A stretch of 64,000 nt of DNA from Streptomyces sp. SDr-06 (GTDB taxonomy: Bacteria > Actinomycetota > Actinomycetes > Streptomycetales > Streptomycetaceae): NCBI RefSeq assembly GCF_003324565.1, contig NZ_QOLA01000001.1:372001-436000 (forward strand), in the 5' to 3' direction. The position numbers were made by a program, and so were the translations under genes. The notes below the pieces were generated by a model. It ran no database searches and had not been told where the DNA came from. It saw nothing but the letters and a program-made list of their open reading frames with translations. Shown in pieces: positions 52,169-60,425 of the stretch (its first letter is position 1; each line of letters starts with the position of its first letter).

Positions 52169-53752
52169 TCAGCGCGCGTCGGCCTTCAGGAGGTCGGCGC
52201 ACTTCTCTCCGATCGCCATGGTGGTGATGCACGGGTTGACAGTGACGAGCTCCGGCATGATCGAGCCGTCGCACACCCGCAGCCCGTCGATGCCCTTGAC
52301 CCGCAGGCGGGCGTCGACCGGCGCCATGGCGTCGTCGTCGGCACCCATCTTCACCGTGGAGGCCGGGTGGTAGACGGTGTTGTGGGTCTTGCGGATGTAG
52401 TCGAGCAGCTCGTCGTCGGTGCGCACGTCCGGGCCCGGCGCGAGCTCGGCACCCGCCCAGCCGCTCAGGGCGGGCTGCGCCGCGATCTCGCGCGCCAGCT
52501 TCAGGCCGTACGTCATGACCCGCTCGTCGTGCTCGTGCGTGAAGTAGCGGGGGTCGACCATCGGCTTGTCGCGGTAGTCGCGGGTGCGCAGCCGCACGGT
52601 GCCGCGCGACTTGGCCTGCGTCACGTTGGGGGTGAGGCAGAAGGCGTTCTCGGTGGTCGGGTAGCCGTAGCGCGCGGTGTTCATGTCGAACGGCACCTGG
52701 CCGTAGTGGAACATCAGGTCGGGGCGTTCCAGGCCGGGCTCGGTGTCGGCGAAGATGCCGATCTCCCACCACTGGGTGGACGCCGTCGTCATGGGCTGCT
52801 TGGCCTCCCACATGATGACGCCCTCGGGGTGGTCCTGGAGGTTCTCGCCGACGCCGGGGGCGTCCACCAGGACGTCCACACCCACCTCGCGCAGGTGCGC
52901 GGCCGGGCCGATGCCCGACAGCATGAGCAGCTTGGGGGTGTCGATCGAGCCGCAGGACACGATGACCTCGCGCCGCGCGGTGACCGTGCGGGTGTGGATG
53001 AGGTCCGGGTCGAGGTACTCGGCGCCGGTGCAGCGCCGGTTCCCGTCGATGATCAGCTTCTTGGCGCGCACCCCGGTGCGGACCACGAGGTTGGGCCGCT
53101 GGTCCATCACGGGGTGGAGGTAGGCCACCGAGGACGACTGGCGGATGTTGTTCTCGTCGGAGTTGATCTGGAACCAGTTGGCGCCCCGGATCACGGTCTT
53201 GCCGTCGTTGAACTGCGTGGTGGGGATGCCCTGTTGGGCGCAGGCCTCCAGCAGGGCGGCGCCGCACGGGTCGGACGACTTGACGTTGCGTATCTTCACC
53301 GGGCCGCTGCGGCCGTGGTGGTCGCCCGGTGCGTCGTTGGTCTCCAGACGCTGGTAGAGCGGGAAGATGTCGGCCGCACCCCAGCCCGAACAGCCCGCCG
53401 CCTCCCAGGCGTTGAGGTCCTCGGCAGGCGCCCAGAAGGCGATGCAGGAGTTGTGCGAGGAGCATCCGCCGAGCACCTTGGCGCGGGCGTGCCGCATGAA
53501 GCTGTTGCCGTGGGTCTGCGGCTCGACCGGGTAGTCCCAGTCGTACCCGGACTCGAGCAGGCCCATCCAGCGGTCGAGCTTGAGGACGTTGTCGTCGCCG
53601 ACGTCGGAGGGTCCTGCCTCCAGGACGCACACCGTCACCGAGGGGTCCTCGCTGAGCCGGGCCGCGACCACGTTGCCCGCCGTGCCGCCGCCGACCACGA
53701 CGTAGTCGAACTCCTCGGTGCGGACGGGGGATTCAGTGTGCTGTGTGGGCAT
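52169..53752 (-). CDS. GMC oxidoreductase, choline dehydrogenase-like
   Basis: A 527-aa FAD-dependent GMC-family enzyme. The N-terminal dinucleotide fold is V-V-V-G-G-G-T-A-G-N-V-V-A-A-R-L, with E-A-G-P at strand 2. The GMC signatures are K-V-L-G-G-C-S-S-H-N and S-C-G-S-I-D-T-P-K-L-L-M-L-S-G-I-G. The C-terminal active site includes Y-H-P-A-S-T-V-K-M-G and a N-P-C-I-T segment. The start overlaps the permease gene by 20 bp, so it is cotranslated. With the aldehyde dehydrogenase upstream it fits choline oxidation to glycine betaine; other alcohols are possible. Confidence 0.88.
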   Translation of the reverse strand: MPTQHTESPVRTEEFDYVVVGGGTAGNVVAARLSEDPSVTVCVLEAGPSDVGDDNVLKLDRWMGLLESGYDWDYPVEPQTHGNSFMRHARAKVLGGCSSHNSCIAFWAPAEDLNAWEAAGCSGWGAADIFPLYQRLETNDAPGDHHGRSGPVKIRNVKSSDPCGAALLEACAQQGIPTTQFNDGKTVIRGANWFQINSDENNIRQSSSVAYLHPVMDQRPNLVVRTGVRAKKLIIDGNRRCTGAEYLDPDLIHTRTVTARREVIVSCGSIDTPKLLMLSGIGPAAHLREVGVDVLVDAPGVGENLQDHPEGVIMWEAKQPMTTASTQWWEIGIFADTEPGLERPDLMFHYGQVPFDMNTARYGYPTTENAFCLTPNVTQAKSRGTVRLRTRDYRDKPMVDPRYFTHEHDERVMTYGLKLAREIAAQPALSGWAGAELAPGPDVRTDDELLDYIRKTHNTVYHPASTVKMGADDDAMAPVDARLRVKGIDGLRVCDGSIMPELVTVNPCITTMAIGEKCADLLKADAR

Positions 53753-55274
53753 GGATCTGCGACTCACTTTCGGTTTCCGATGCGGCATGGCTCGCGAGAA
53801 CGCCGGTCTTGTGGCGCTGGACGAACCAGTAGTAGGCGAAGCCGCCGAGCAGGACGGCTCCGACGAAGAGGAAGGCGCCCCAGCGCAGGTACCAGTGGTA
53901 GGGCGCGGTGGCGTTGTAGACCTCGGCGCGCGGCCAGGCCAGGTTGAGGGTCATGGCGCCGCCCCACAGCACGCCGAGGATGTTCACCGGCAGGCCCCAG
54001 CGGCCGAGCGAGAACTTGCCGTCGTCGGCCGGGGTCCACTTGCCGCGCAGCCGCGCGATCAGCATGGGCGTGGTGACGAGCAGATAGGCGACGTAGATCA
54101 TGATGATGCCGATGCTGGTGACCACCGAGAAGATCTGCGGCTGACGGATGTTCACCAGGAGGATCACCAGGGCCAGGACGCCGATGACGACGGCGGGCAG
54201 CACGGGGGTCTTGAAGCGCGGGCTGACCTTGGCCATGAGCGAGGCGGCGGGCAGGTTGTTGTCCCGGGACATCGCGAAGGCAAGGCGGATGGCGGCGGTG
54301 TGCACGGCGAGCGCGCACACGGTGACCGCGATCAGGACGCACCAGAGCATCAGCTTGCCGCCGGTGTCGCCGAGCACGTCGAGCACCACGTACTGGAGGC
54401 CGTCGGTGGTGATGCCCTTGCCGTCGAGGCTGCTGACGCTCATCAGCGCGAGGATCAGGATCAGACCGCCCAGCACGAACGAGGCGAGCAGGGCCCGCAG
54501 GATCGCGCGGGGGGCGTTGCGGGAGGGGTCGACGGACTCCTCGCCGAGGGAGGCGGCCGTGTCGAAGCCGTACATCACATAGGCGGAGGCGAGCGCCGCT
54601 GTGAGGAAGGCGCCCATGTAGCCGAAGCTGCCGCCGCTGCCGTGGCCGTGGGTGTCGAGGACGACGGAGGGGCCGCGCACCACGTGGACGGCGAACAGCA
54701 CGATCAGGACGACGGTGGCGACCAGTTCGAGGAAGACGCCCGCCGTGTTGATGCGGGCCATCAGCTTCACGCCGAACGCGTTGACCAGGGTGGTGAACAG
54801 GATCAGCACCGCGGCGAGGATCACGGCGTTGGTGGCGACGTCGTAGGTGCCGGTGCCGTCGCCGACGATCTGGAACACCTTGGAGATCTGCGGCAGGGTC
54901 GCCTGGTAGGCGAGCGCCACCGCGGCGATCGACACGATCGAGGCGATCAGCATCATCCAGCCGGCCAGCCAGCCCACGTGCGGGCCGCCGAGCTTCTTCG
55001 CCCAGTTGTAGACCGAGCCCGCGACCGGGTACTTGGCGGCCAGTTCGGCGAAGCACAGCGCGACCATCAGCTGACCGACGAAGACCAGCGGCCAGGACCA
55101 CCAGTAGGCGGGGCCGCCGAAGCCGAAGCCGAAGTAGAACAGCTGGAAGGTGCCGGTGAGGATCGAGATGTAGCTGATGCCGGCGGCGAAGGTGTGGAAG
55201 TTCCCGAGGGTGCGTTTCAGTTCGGGTCTGTAGCCGAACTCCCGGAGCTCGGCATCATCCTGTGTCATGCTCAT
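53733..55274 (-). CDS. APC family amino acid/choline-type permease
   Basis: A 513-aa integral membrane protein with about 12 hydrophobic segments. Family features are the broken TM1 F-A-A-G-I-S-Y-I-S-I-L-T-G-T and E-L-A-A-K-Y-P-V-A-G-S-V-Y-N-W, the E-x-x-x-P-x-x-G-x-x-Y APC hallmark. ATG 55274 has GGAG 8-9 nt upstream. It lies between the aldehyde dehydrogenase and GMC genes and probably imports the substrate of that pathway, such as choline or another amine. Confidence 0.9.
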   Translation of the reverse strand: MSMTQDDAELREFGYRPELKRTLGNFHTFAAGISYISILTGTFQLFYFGFGFGGPAYWWSWPLVFVGQLMVALCFAELAAKYPVAGSVYNWAKKLGGPHVGWLAGWMMLIASIVSIAAVALAYQATLPQISKVFQIVGDGTGTYDVATNAVILAAVLILFTTLVNAFGVKLMARINTAGVFLELVATVVLIVLFAVHVVRGPSVVLDTHGHGSGGSFGYMGAFLTAALASAYVMYGFDTAASLGEESVDPSRNAPRAILRALLASFVLGGLILILALMSVSSLDGKGITTDGLQYVVLDVLGDTGGKLMLWCVLIAVTVCALAVHTAAIRLAFAMSRDNNLPAASLMAKVSPRFKTPVLPAVVIGVLALVILLVNIRQPQIFSVVTSIGIIMIYVAYLLVTTPMLIARLRGKWTPADDGKFSLGRWGLPVNILGVLWGGAMTLNLAWPRAEVYNATAPYHWYLRWGAFLFVGAVLLGGFAYYWFVQRHKTGVLASHAASETESESQIHAHTAH

Positions 55275-55319
55275 GACCAGACTCCAAGTAGGCAGGGATT
55301 CAGGAGGGGCACGGGGCGG

Positions 55320-55350
55320 TGACCGGCCGTCCGCGGGGAGCGGCCGGTCA
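55320..55350 (-). terminator. Hairpin between aldehyde dehydrogenase and permease genes
   Basis: Perfect 10-bp arms TGACCGGCCG (55320-55329) and CGGCCGGTCA (55341-55350) with an 11-nt loop, 14 bp after the dehydrogenase stop. It could partly terminate, or act as an mRNA-stability hairpin that lowers permease expression. Confidence 0.6.
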
Positions 55351-55363
55351 GGAGGTCAGCGGC

Positions 55364-56851
55364 TCAGCTCTCGAACCACCGCTGGGGTTCGGGGGCCGTG
55401 TTGCGCCAGATGTGCTTGGTCTCCTGGTACTCGGCCAGGCCCGCGGGTCCGAGTTCGCGTCCCGTGCCGGACTGCTTGTAGCCGCCCCATTCGGCCTGCG
55501 GGACGTACGGGTGGAAGTCGTTGATCCACACGGTGCCGAGCCGCAGCGCGGCCGCGACGCGGCGGGCCCTCGCCTCGTCGGTGGTCCACACCGCGCCGGC
55601 CAGGCCGTAGACCGTGTCGTTGGCCAGGCGTACGGCCTCCTCCTCGTCGGCGAAGCGCTCGACGGTCAGCACCGGCCCGAAGGACTCGTCCCGCACCACG
55701 CTCATACCGGCCCGGCACTCGTCCAGGATGGTCGGCGGGTAGTAGTAACCGCCTTCCAGCTGGGGCGAGTTGGGCCGCTCGCCGCCGCAGCGCAGCACGG
55801 CGCCCTCGGCGAGCCCGGCGGCGACGTACGCCTCGACCTTGTCGCGGTGGGCGGCCGAGATCAGCGGGCCCGTCTCGACCCGCTCGTCGAAGGGGCCGCC
55901 GAGCCGGATGAGCCGGGCGCGGCGCACGAGTTCGTTCACGAACCGGTCGTGCAGCGCGTCCTCGACCAGGAGCCGGGTGCCGGCCGAGCAGACCTGGCCG
56001 GAGTGCAGGAACACGGCGGTCAGCGCGTTGTCCACGGCCGCGTCGAAGCTCGCCTCGTCCCGGGCCGCGTCGGCGAAGACGATGTTGGGGTTCTTGCCGC
56101 CGAGTTCGAGCGCGACCTTCTTCACGGTGGGCGCGGCGGCGGCCATGATGCGGCGGCCGGTCACGAGCCCGCCGGTGAAGGAGACGAGGTCGACGTCAGG
56201 GTGCTCGGCGAGCGGCGCGCCCGCCTCGGGGCCCGCGCCGAGCACCAGGTTGGCGACGCCGGCCGGAAGTCCCGCCTCGTCGAGGAGCTTCATGAGGTGG
56301 ATGGCCGTGTGCGGGGTCAGCTCGCTCGGCTTCAGGACGAAGGTGTTGCCCGCCCCGATCGCCGGGGCGACCTTCCAGGCGGTCTGGAGCAGCGGGTAGT
56401 TCCACGGCGTGATCAGCCCGCAGACGCCGATCGGCTCCTGGACGACCCGGCTGTCGACGACCGGGTTGCCGGTCTCGACGACGCGCCCGGCGCTCTCGGA
56501 GGCGACGAGGGTCGCGAAGTAGCGGAAGCAGTTCGCGATGTCGTCCATGTCGTAACGGGACTCGACGAGCCGCTTGCCGGTGTCCAGGGACTCGGCCCGG
56601 GCGAGCGCCTCCTTGTCGCGCACGAGCAGGTCCGCGACGCGCAGCAGGAGCGCCCCGCGCTCGGCCGGTGCCGTCCTCGGCCACGGGCCGTGGTCGAAGG
56701 CGGTACGGGCCGCGGCGATGGCGGCGGCGGTGTCCTTGGGACCCGCCTCGTCGACGGTGGCGACCAGGGTGCCGTCGGCGGGACACCGGATCTCCCGGGT
56801 CCGCCCGTCGACGGCGGCGTTCCACTGGCCGTCGATGAAGAGCTCGGGCAT
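55364..56851 (-). CDS. Aldehyde dehydrogenase, betaine-aldehyde type
   Basis: A 495-aa NAD(P)-dependent aldehyde dehydrogenase. The general base Glu is in V-A-L-E-L-G-G-K-N-P-N and the nucleophile Cys in H-S-G-Q-V-C-S-A-G-T-R. Also present are T-P-W-N-Y-P-L-L and K-P-S-E-L-T-P. The W-N-Y-P-L-L and F-R-Y-F-A (residues about 110) region and the operon context fit the betaine-aldehyde/aminoaldehyde subgroup. It is the first gene of the three-gene operon, and its promoter lies in the 281-bp region facing the Cyt-like gene. Confidence 0.92.
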   Translation of the reverse strand: MPELFIDGQWNAAVDGRTREIRCPADGTLVATVDEAGPKDTAAAIAAARTAFDHGPWPRTAPAERGALLLRVADLLVRDKEALARAESLDTGKRLVESRYDMDDIANCFRYFATLVASESAGRVVETGNPVVDSRVVQEPIGVCGLITPWNYPLLQTAWKVAPAIGAGNTFVLKPSELTPHTAIHLMKLLDEAGLPAGVANLVLGAGPEAGAPLAEHPDVDLVSFTGGLVTGRRIMAAAAPTVKKVALELGGKNPNIVFADAARDEASFDAAVDNALTAVFLHSGQVCSAGTRLLVEDALHDRFVNELVRRARLIRLGGPFDERVETGPLISAAHRDKVEAYVAAGLAEGAVLRCGGERPNSPQLEGGYYYPPTILDECRAGMSVVRDESFGPVLTVERFADEEEAVRLANDTVYGLAGAVWTTDEARARRVAAALRLGTVWINDFHPYVPQAEWGGYKQSGTGRELGPAGLAEYQETKHIWRNTAPEPQRWFES

Positions 56852-57132
56852 GGTTCGGATCCTCCGATGGGTGCTGGGACAGGGCCATCACCGCCCCTGC
56901 CCCGGCATGCGGGGAACATGCCGAAAAAATCACCCGAAGTGACGGGCCTCACTTTCCGTGGTACTCGCAGGTCAGCGCGGTGCTTTCGGTCACGTTCGGT
57001 CACTCTTGGTCGACCGTGGGCGCTCCCATGCCCCTGCGCGTACGGAATGTGAGACCGCTCTCCCACTCCGCGACCGCTTGTGCATACTGGCGCGTCGGCA
57101 AGTGATCACATCCAACCTCCGCGGGAGCAGCC
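56852..57132. promoter_or_regulatory. Divergent promoter region with several repeats
   Basis: This region of 281 bp contains IR GCATG-N7-CATGC (56905-56921), IR AAGTGA-N6-TCACTT (56937-56954), and two direct TTCGGTCAC copies one helical turn apart (56985-56993 and 56995-57003). These are plausible sites for a regulator of the aldehyde dehydrogenase operon. No gene is present. Confidence 0.5.
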
Positions 57133-57732
57133 ATGGTTGACCGGGCCATCAGCACAAGGGCCGCGTTCAGGACGGTCGTCGAAGTCGGTCCGGACACCCT
57201 CGACCAGGTGCGGGCCGCCGAGGCGGTGCTCCAGGAGGCCCTCGCGCCGGCCGCCGCCGGGGCGTTCGACTTCGCCGCCGTACGGTCGGCGGCGCGGAGC
57301 CTGCCGAACAGCTCCGTCGTGAAGATCATCCCCGGCTTCGGCCTCCAGGAGACCGCTCCGGTCCAGGTCATGGTCCTCACGCTCCGGCAGGCGGTGCGCC
57401 AGGCCCTGGTCGAGCCGTTCGAGAACCCGGCGTTCTGGGCCAAGGCCGAGGCCGCGCTGACCGAGGTGTTCCTCGGTCTCGGCGAGCAGGAAGGGGCGGC
57501 GCACCTCACCTTCGAGGACGCCGCGGAAGGCACCCACTACTTCTACGACCTCCTCTTCGCGCTCCAGGACGAGGAGACCGCGGGACACCTCTATGTCGTC
57601 GCGTTCCGCGTCGACGTGAGCGTGGCCGCGGACCGGGCGAAGCTCCGGTCGCTGCGCGCCGAGGACACCGCGGCGGTCACGATCCGCCTCGACGCGATCA
57701 GCGTGCGACAAGAACTCGCCCGCGCGGTCTGA
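57133..57732 (+). CDS. Cyt-like cytolytic delta-endotoxin homologue
   Basis: A 199-aa protein whose pattern matches Bacillus thuringiensis Cyt toxins along its length. Residues 134-155 read T-H-Y-F-Y-D-L-L-F-A-L-Q-D then T-A-G-H-L-Y, against T-N-Y-T-Y-N-V-L-F-A-I-Q-N then T-G-G-V-M-Y in Cyt1A. This is followed by a strand equivalent to G-F-E-I-K-V-S-A (here F-R-V-D-V-S-V-A). The helix L-Q-E-A-L-A-P corresponds to F-Q-N-A-L-V-P. Cyt toxins bind membrane lipid and form pores. The protein is shorter than Cyt protoxins and about the size of their processed core. No signal peptide is seen. GGGAG precedes ATG 57133. The host target is unknown. Confidence 0.82.
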   Translation: MVDRAISTRAAFRTVVEVGPDTLDQVRAAEAVLQEALAPAAAGAFDFAAVRSAARSLPNSSVVKIIPGFGLQETAPVQVMVLTLRQAVRQALVEPFENPAFWAKAEAALTEVFLGLGEQEGAAHLTFEDAAEGTHYFYDLLFALQDEETAGHLYVVAFRVDVSVAADRAKLRSLRAEDTAAVTIRLDAISVRQELARAV

Positions 57733-57744
57733 CGGCATACGGCG

Positions 57745-59451
57745 TCACACGGGCAGCGACCACGCCTGATTGGCCTGGTGGTCGCCGCAGGTCCAGGTGT
57801 CGAGCTTGGTGCCGCTCGCCGTGCCGCCCCCGTACACATCGAGGCAGAGCCCCGACGCGGCGTTGACCAGCGTGCCGTCCTGGTCGGTGGTCCACCGCTG
57901 GGCGTCGCCACCGGTGCAGGCCGACAAGGTGGCCGCGCTTCCGGCCGAGGCGCCGCTCGCGGTCAGGCACTTGCCGAGCGCCCGTACGGTGTCGTCACCG
58001 GACAGCGTCCAGCGCTGATTGGCGTTCCCCGTGCACGCGTAGAGGACCACCGGCGTGCCGTCGGCGGTGCCGCTGTTGGACACGTCCACGCACTTGGCCC
58101 CGTTGCCGGTGATCTGCCCGGTGGGCACGGCCTCGCCGCAGCCGCTGCCCGGGGTGAGCCGCCAGATCGCGGTGCCGTGGGCCGCGACGGTCGCGGTCAG
58201 CGCGGTGGAGGTGGTCGAACCCGCGCCGCTCCACAGGTCCTTGGCGCGCACCGTGCAGCCCGGCAGGCCGATCGAGGCGAGGCTGGTGGTGACCTTGCGC
58301 GCCGACGAGGACCGGTTGAGCACGGCCACGGCCCGGTCGCCGTTGGCCAGCGGGCGGGCCAGGACGTCGGTGGTGCCGTTGGTGGCGACCACCCCGGCCT
58401 GCCGGCCGAGGCCGTCCTGGTCGATGGCGACCAGACCCGTGTTGCCGAGAGCCGCGAGTCCGGCCGGGCTCAGGGCGGCCACATCGGAGGAGAGGATCAG
58501 CGGGGCGGCCATCATCGACCAGAGCGCCACCTGGCTGCGCGACTCGTCGGCGGTCAGGCCGGGGGCACCGGCCAGCACGAAGTCGGGATCGTTCCAGTTG
58601 CCGGGCCCGGCGTAGCGGCCGATCCAGCGGTTGTAGCCGTAGTTGGTGAGCACGCTCGCCCAGCGGCTCGCGTCGGGTTTGTGCGGGTCGTACGTGGCGA
58701 TGTCATAGCCCTCGCGCCAGAGCTGGCCGTCCTTGCCCACCCAGGAGAGCACCGAGAACCAGCCCGGGTTGCCCCATTCGCCGCTCTGGAAGTAGGCGGG
58801 CGCCGATTCGGAGAACACGATGTCCCGGCCGACGTCCGCCAGGGCCGCGGCCTCGGCGTCGTACGCCTGCCGGTAGGCGCCTTCCTTGGTCTGCCCCGGG
58901 GCGACGTACAGGTTGCAGCCGTCCAGCTTGAGGTAGTCCACGCCCCACGAGGCGAAGGTGGCCGCGTCCTGCGCGAAGTGGTCGGCGCCGCCTCCCTGGG
59001 GCTGCCCGCTGCCGGGGTAGCCGCCGCACGTGCTGGAGCCCGCGTCCTCGTAGATGCCGAAGCGCAGACCGCGCTCGTGCAGATACGAACCGAGCCAGGC
59101 CATGCCGTGCGGGAACCGTGCGGGGTCCGCGACGAGTTCGCCCGCGCTGTCGCGGCTCTTGGCCATCCAGCAGTCGTCCACGGTCAGGGTGGTGTAGCCC
59201 TTGGCCGCGAGGCCCGTGGAGACCAGGGCGTCGGCGTTGTGCACGACGGTCTGTTCGCTGATGTCGCACATGTAGTGCGCCCAGTTGTTCCAGCCCATCG
59301 GCGGAGTGGCGGCCAAAGGCGCGCTCCGGGCCGGGGCCGCGGGCCGCGCGGGGGCCGGGACGGCCGAGGCTCCGACCGCGGTCAGCGGGACGGCCAGGAG
59401 GGCCGCGACCACAGCGGCGAGTCTCCGGCGGCGCGTGGGAAGTGACGGCAC
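57745..59451 (-). CDS. Secreted GH27 alpha-galactosidase with C-terminal RICIN
   Basis: A 568-aa exported enzyme. A signal peptide (1-30) leads into a GH27 barrel: P-P-M-G-W-N-N-W near residue 50, nucleophile D177 in Y-L-K-L-D-G-C, acid/base D250 in W-R-E-G-Y-D-I, and W-N-D-P-D. A beta-sandwich follows, then a ricin-type lectin domain (about 430-568; G-N-A-N-Q-R-W, G-D-A-Q-R-W, Q-A-W-S-L). GTG 59451 has AGGAAGGA upstream. It removes terminal alpha-galactose from galactomannan or raffinose-type sugars (family knowledge). It is convergent with the Cyt-like gene, 12 bp apart. Confidence 0.93.
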   Translation of the reverse strand: MPSLPTRRRRLAAVVAALLAVPLTAVGASAVPAPARPAAPARSAPLAATPPMGWNNWAHYMCDISEQTVVHNADALVSTGLAAKGYTTLTVDDCWMAKSRDSAGELVADPARFPHGMAWLGSYLHERGLRFGIYEDAGSSTCGGYPGSGQPQGGGADHFAQDAATFASWGVDYLKLDGCNLYVAPGQTKEGAYRQAYDAEAAALADVGRDIVFSESAPAYFQSGEWGNPGWFSVLSWVGKDGQLWREGYDIATYDPHKPDASRWASVLTNYGYNRWIGRYAGPGNWNDPDFVLAGAPGLTADESRSQVALWSMMAAPLILSSDVAALSPAGLAALGNTGLVAIDQDGLGRQAGVVATNGTTDVLARPLANGDRAVAVLNRSSSARKVTTSLASIGLPGCTVRAKDLWSGAGSTTSTALTATVAAHGTAIWRLTPGSGCGEAVPTGQITGNGAKCVDVSNSGTADGTPVVLYACTGNANQRWTLSGDDTVRALGKCLTASGASAGSAATLSACTGGDAQRWTTDQDGTLVNAASGLCLDVYGGGTASGTKLDTWTCGDHQANQAWSLPV

Positions 59452-59762
59452 GACAGATTCCTTCCTGGCCCGGCGGGTTGGGGCCCGGGCGGGATGCGTA
59501 GGAGGGCAGGGGAAGGTGCCGATCCCGCCGGCACGAGCCTGCCGGAGGGCACCCGCCAGTGCAGTACTGATGCTCGTACCTGTCAATGGCTCCCATCGAA
59601 CGAGCAGAAACAAGCATCCGCCGCCGTCCGCACCGAGCCCGGCATTGCCACGGCGTGTCCGGGAGCGGGGCGCCCGAGCGGCTCCGGCGGCGAGGAACGC
59701 GCTTGCGCAGGCAGGATCCGTGAACGGGTCAACTTCCGTACGCGTCAAGGGCGTTGGAGAGG
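59452..59762 (-). promoter_or_regulatory. Promoter region of alpha-galactosidase gene
   Basis: A 311-bp gap with no gene. On the minus strand a consensus -35 TTGACA lies at 59586-59581. No convincing -10 is seen 16-18 bp on (TGCACT at 17). CAGTACTG (59562-59569) is a small palindrome beside it. It probably drives the secreted alpha-galactosidase. Confidence 0.4.
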
Positions 59763-60425
59763 CTACTGGGGCGCGACCAGGCCCGCCTCGTGGGCGAGCA
59801 GACCCGCCTGGGTGCGATTGGCGCATTCCAGTTTGTCGAGCGTACGCGACACATAGCCCTTGACGGTGGCCTCCGACAGATGGAGGCGGGCCGCGATCCG
59901 CGCGTTGGACAGCCCCTCCCCCAGGCCCGCCAGCACCTCTGTCTCCCGCTCGGTCAGCAGGGCGACGCGTTCGCGCGCCCGGTCGCGGGCCGTCAGGCCG
60001 TCCGTCGAGGCCGCGATCAGCCTCCGGGCCGCCGCGGGCGACAGCACGGTGTGCCCTTCGGCGGCCACCCGGACCAGCCCGATGAGATCCTCCGGCGGGG
60101 TGGACTTCACCAGGAATCCCAGCGCCCCGGCGCGCAGGGCGCGCAGCACGTACTGGTCGGCGTCGAAGGTCGTGAGCACCACGATCGGCGGCGCGTCGGC
60201 GCGCCGGGCCAGCCGCTCGATGGCCGTGATCCCGTCCATGCCCGGCATGCGCAGATCCATCAGGACGACGTCGGGCCGGTGGCGCAGCACCGCCTCGATG
60301 CCCGCCGCCCCGTCGTGCGCCTCGGCCACGACCTCGATGTCGTCGGCGGAGCCGAGGATCGTGCGGAGGAATCCGCACACCATCGGCTCGTCGTCCACCA
60401 CGACCACGCGCACCACAGGTCTCAC
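59763..60425 (-). CDS. NarL/LuxR-type response regulator
   Basis: A 220-aa response regulator. The receiver domain has acidic pocket D11-D12, phospho-acceptor D57 in V-L-M-D-L-R-M-P-G and conserved Lys in F-L-V-K-S. The C-terminal LuxR HTH reads L-T-E-R-E-T-E-V-L-A-G-L-G-E-G-L-S-N-A-R-I-A-A-R-L-H-L-S-E-A-T-V-K. GTG 60425 overlaps the kinase stop by 4 nt (GTGA), so the pair is translationally coupled. The target genes are unknown. Confidence 0.95.
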   Translation of the reverse strand: MRPVVRVVVVDDEPMVCGFLRTILGSADDIEVVAEAHDGAAGIEAVLRHRPDVVLMDLRMPGMDGITAIERLARRADAPPIVVLTTFDADQYVLRALRAGALGFLVKSTPPEDLIGLVRVAAEGHTVLSPAAARRLIAASTDGLTARDRARERVALLTERETEVLAGLGEGLSNARIAARLHLSEATVKGYVSRTLDKLECANRTQAGLLAHEAGLVAPQ

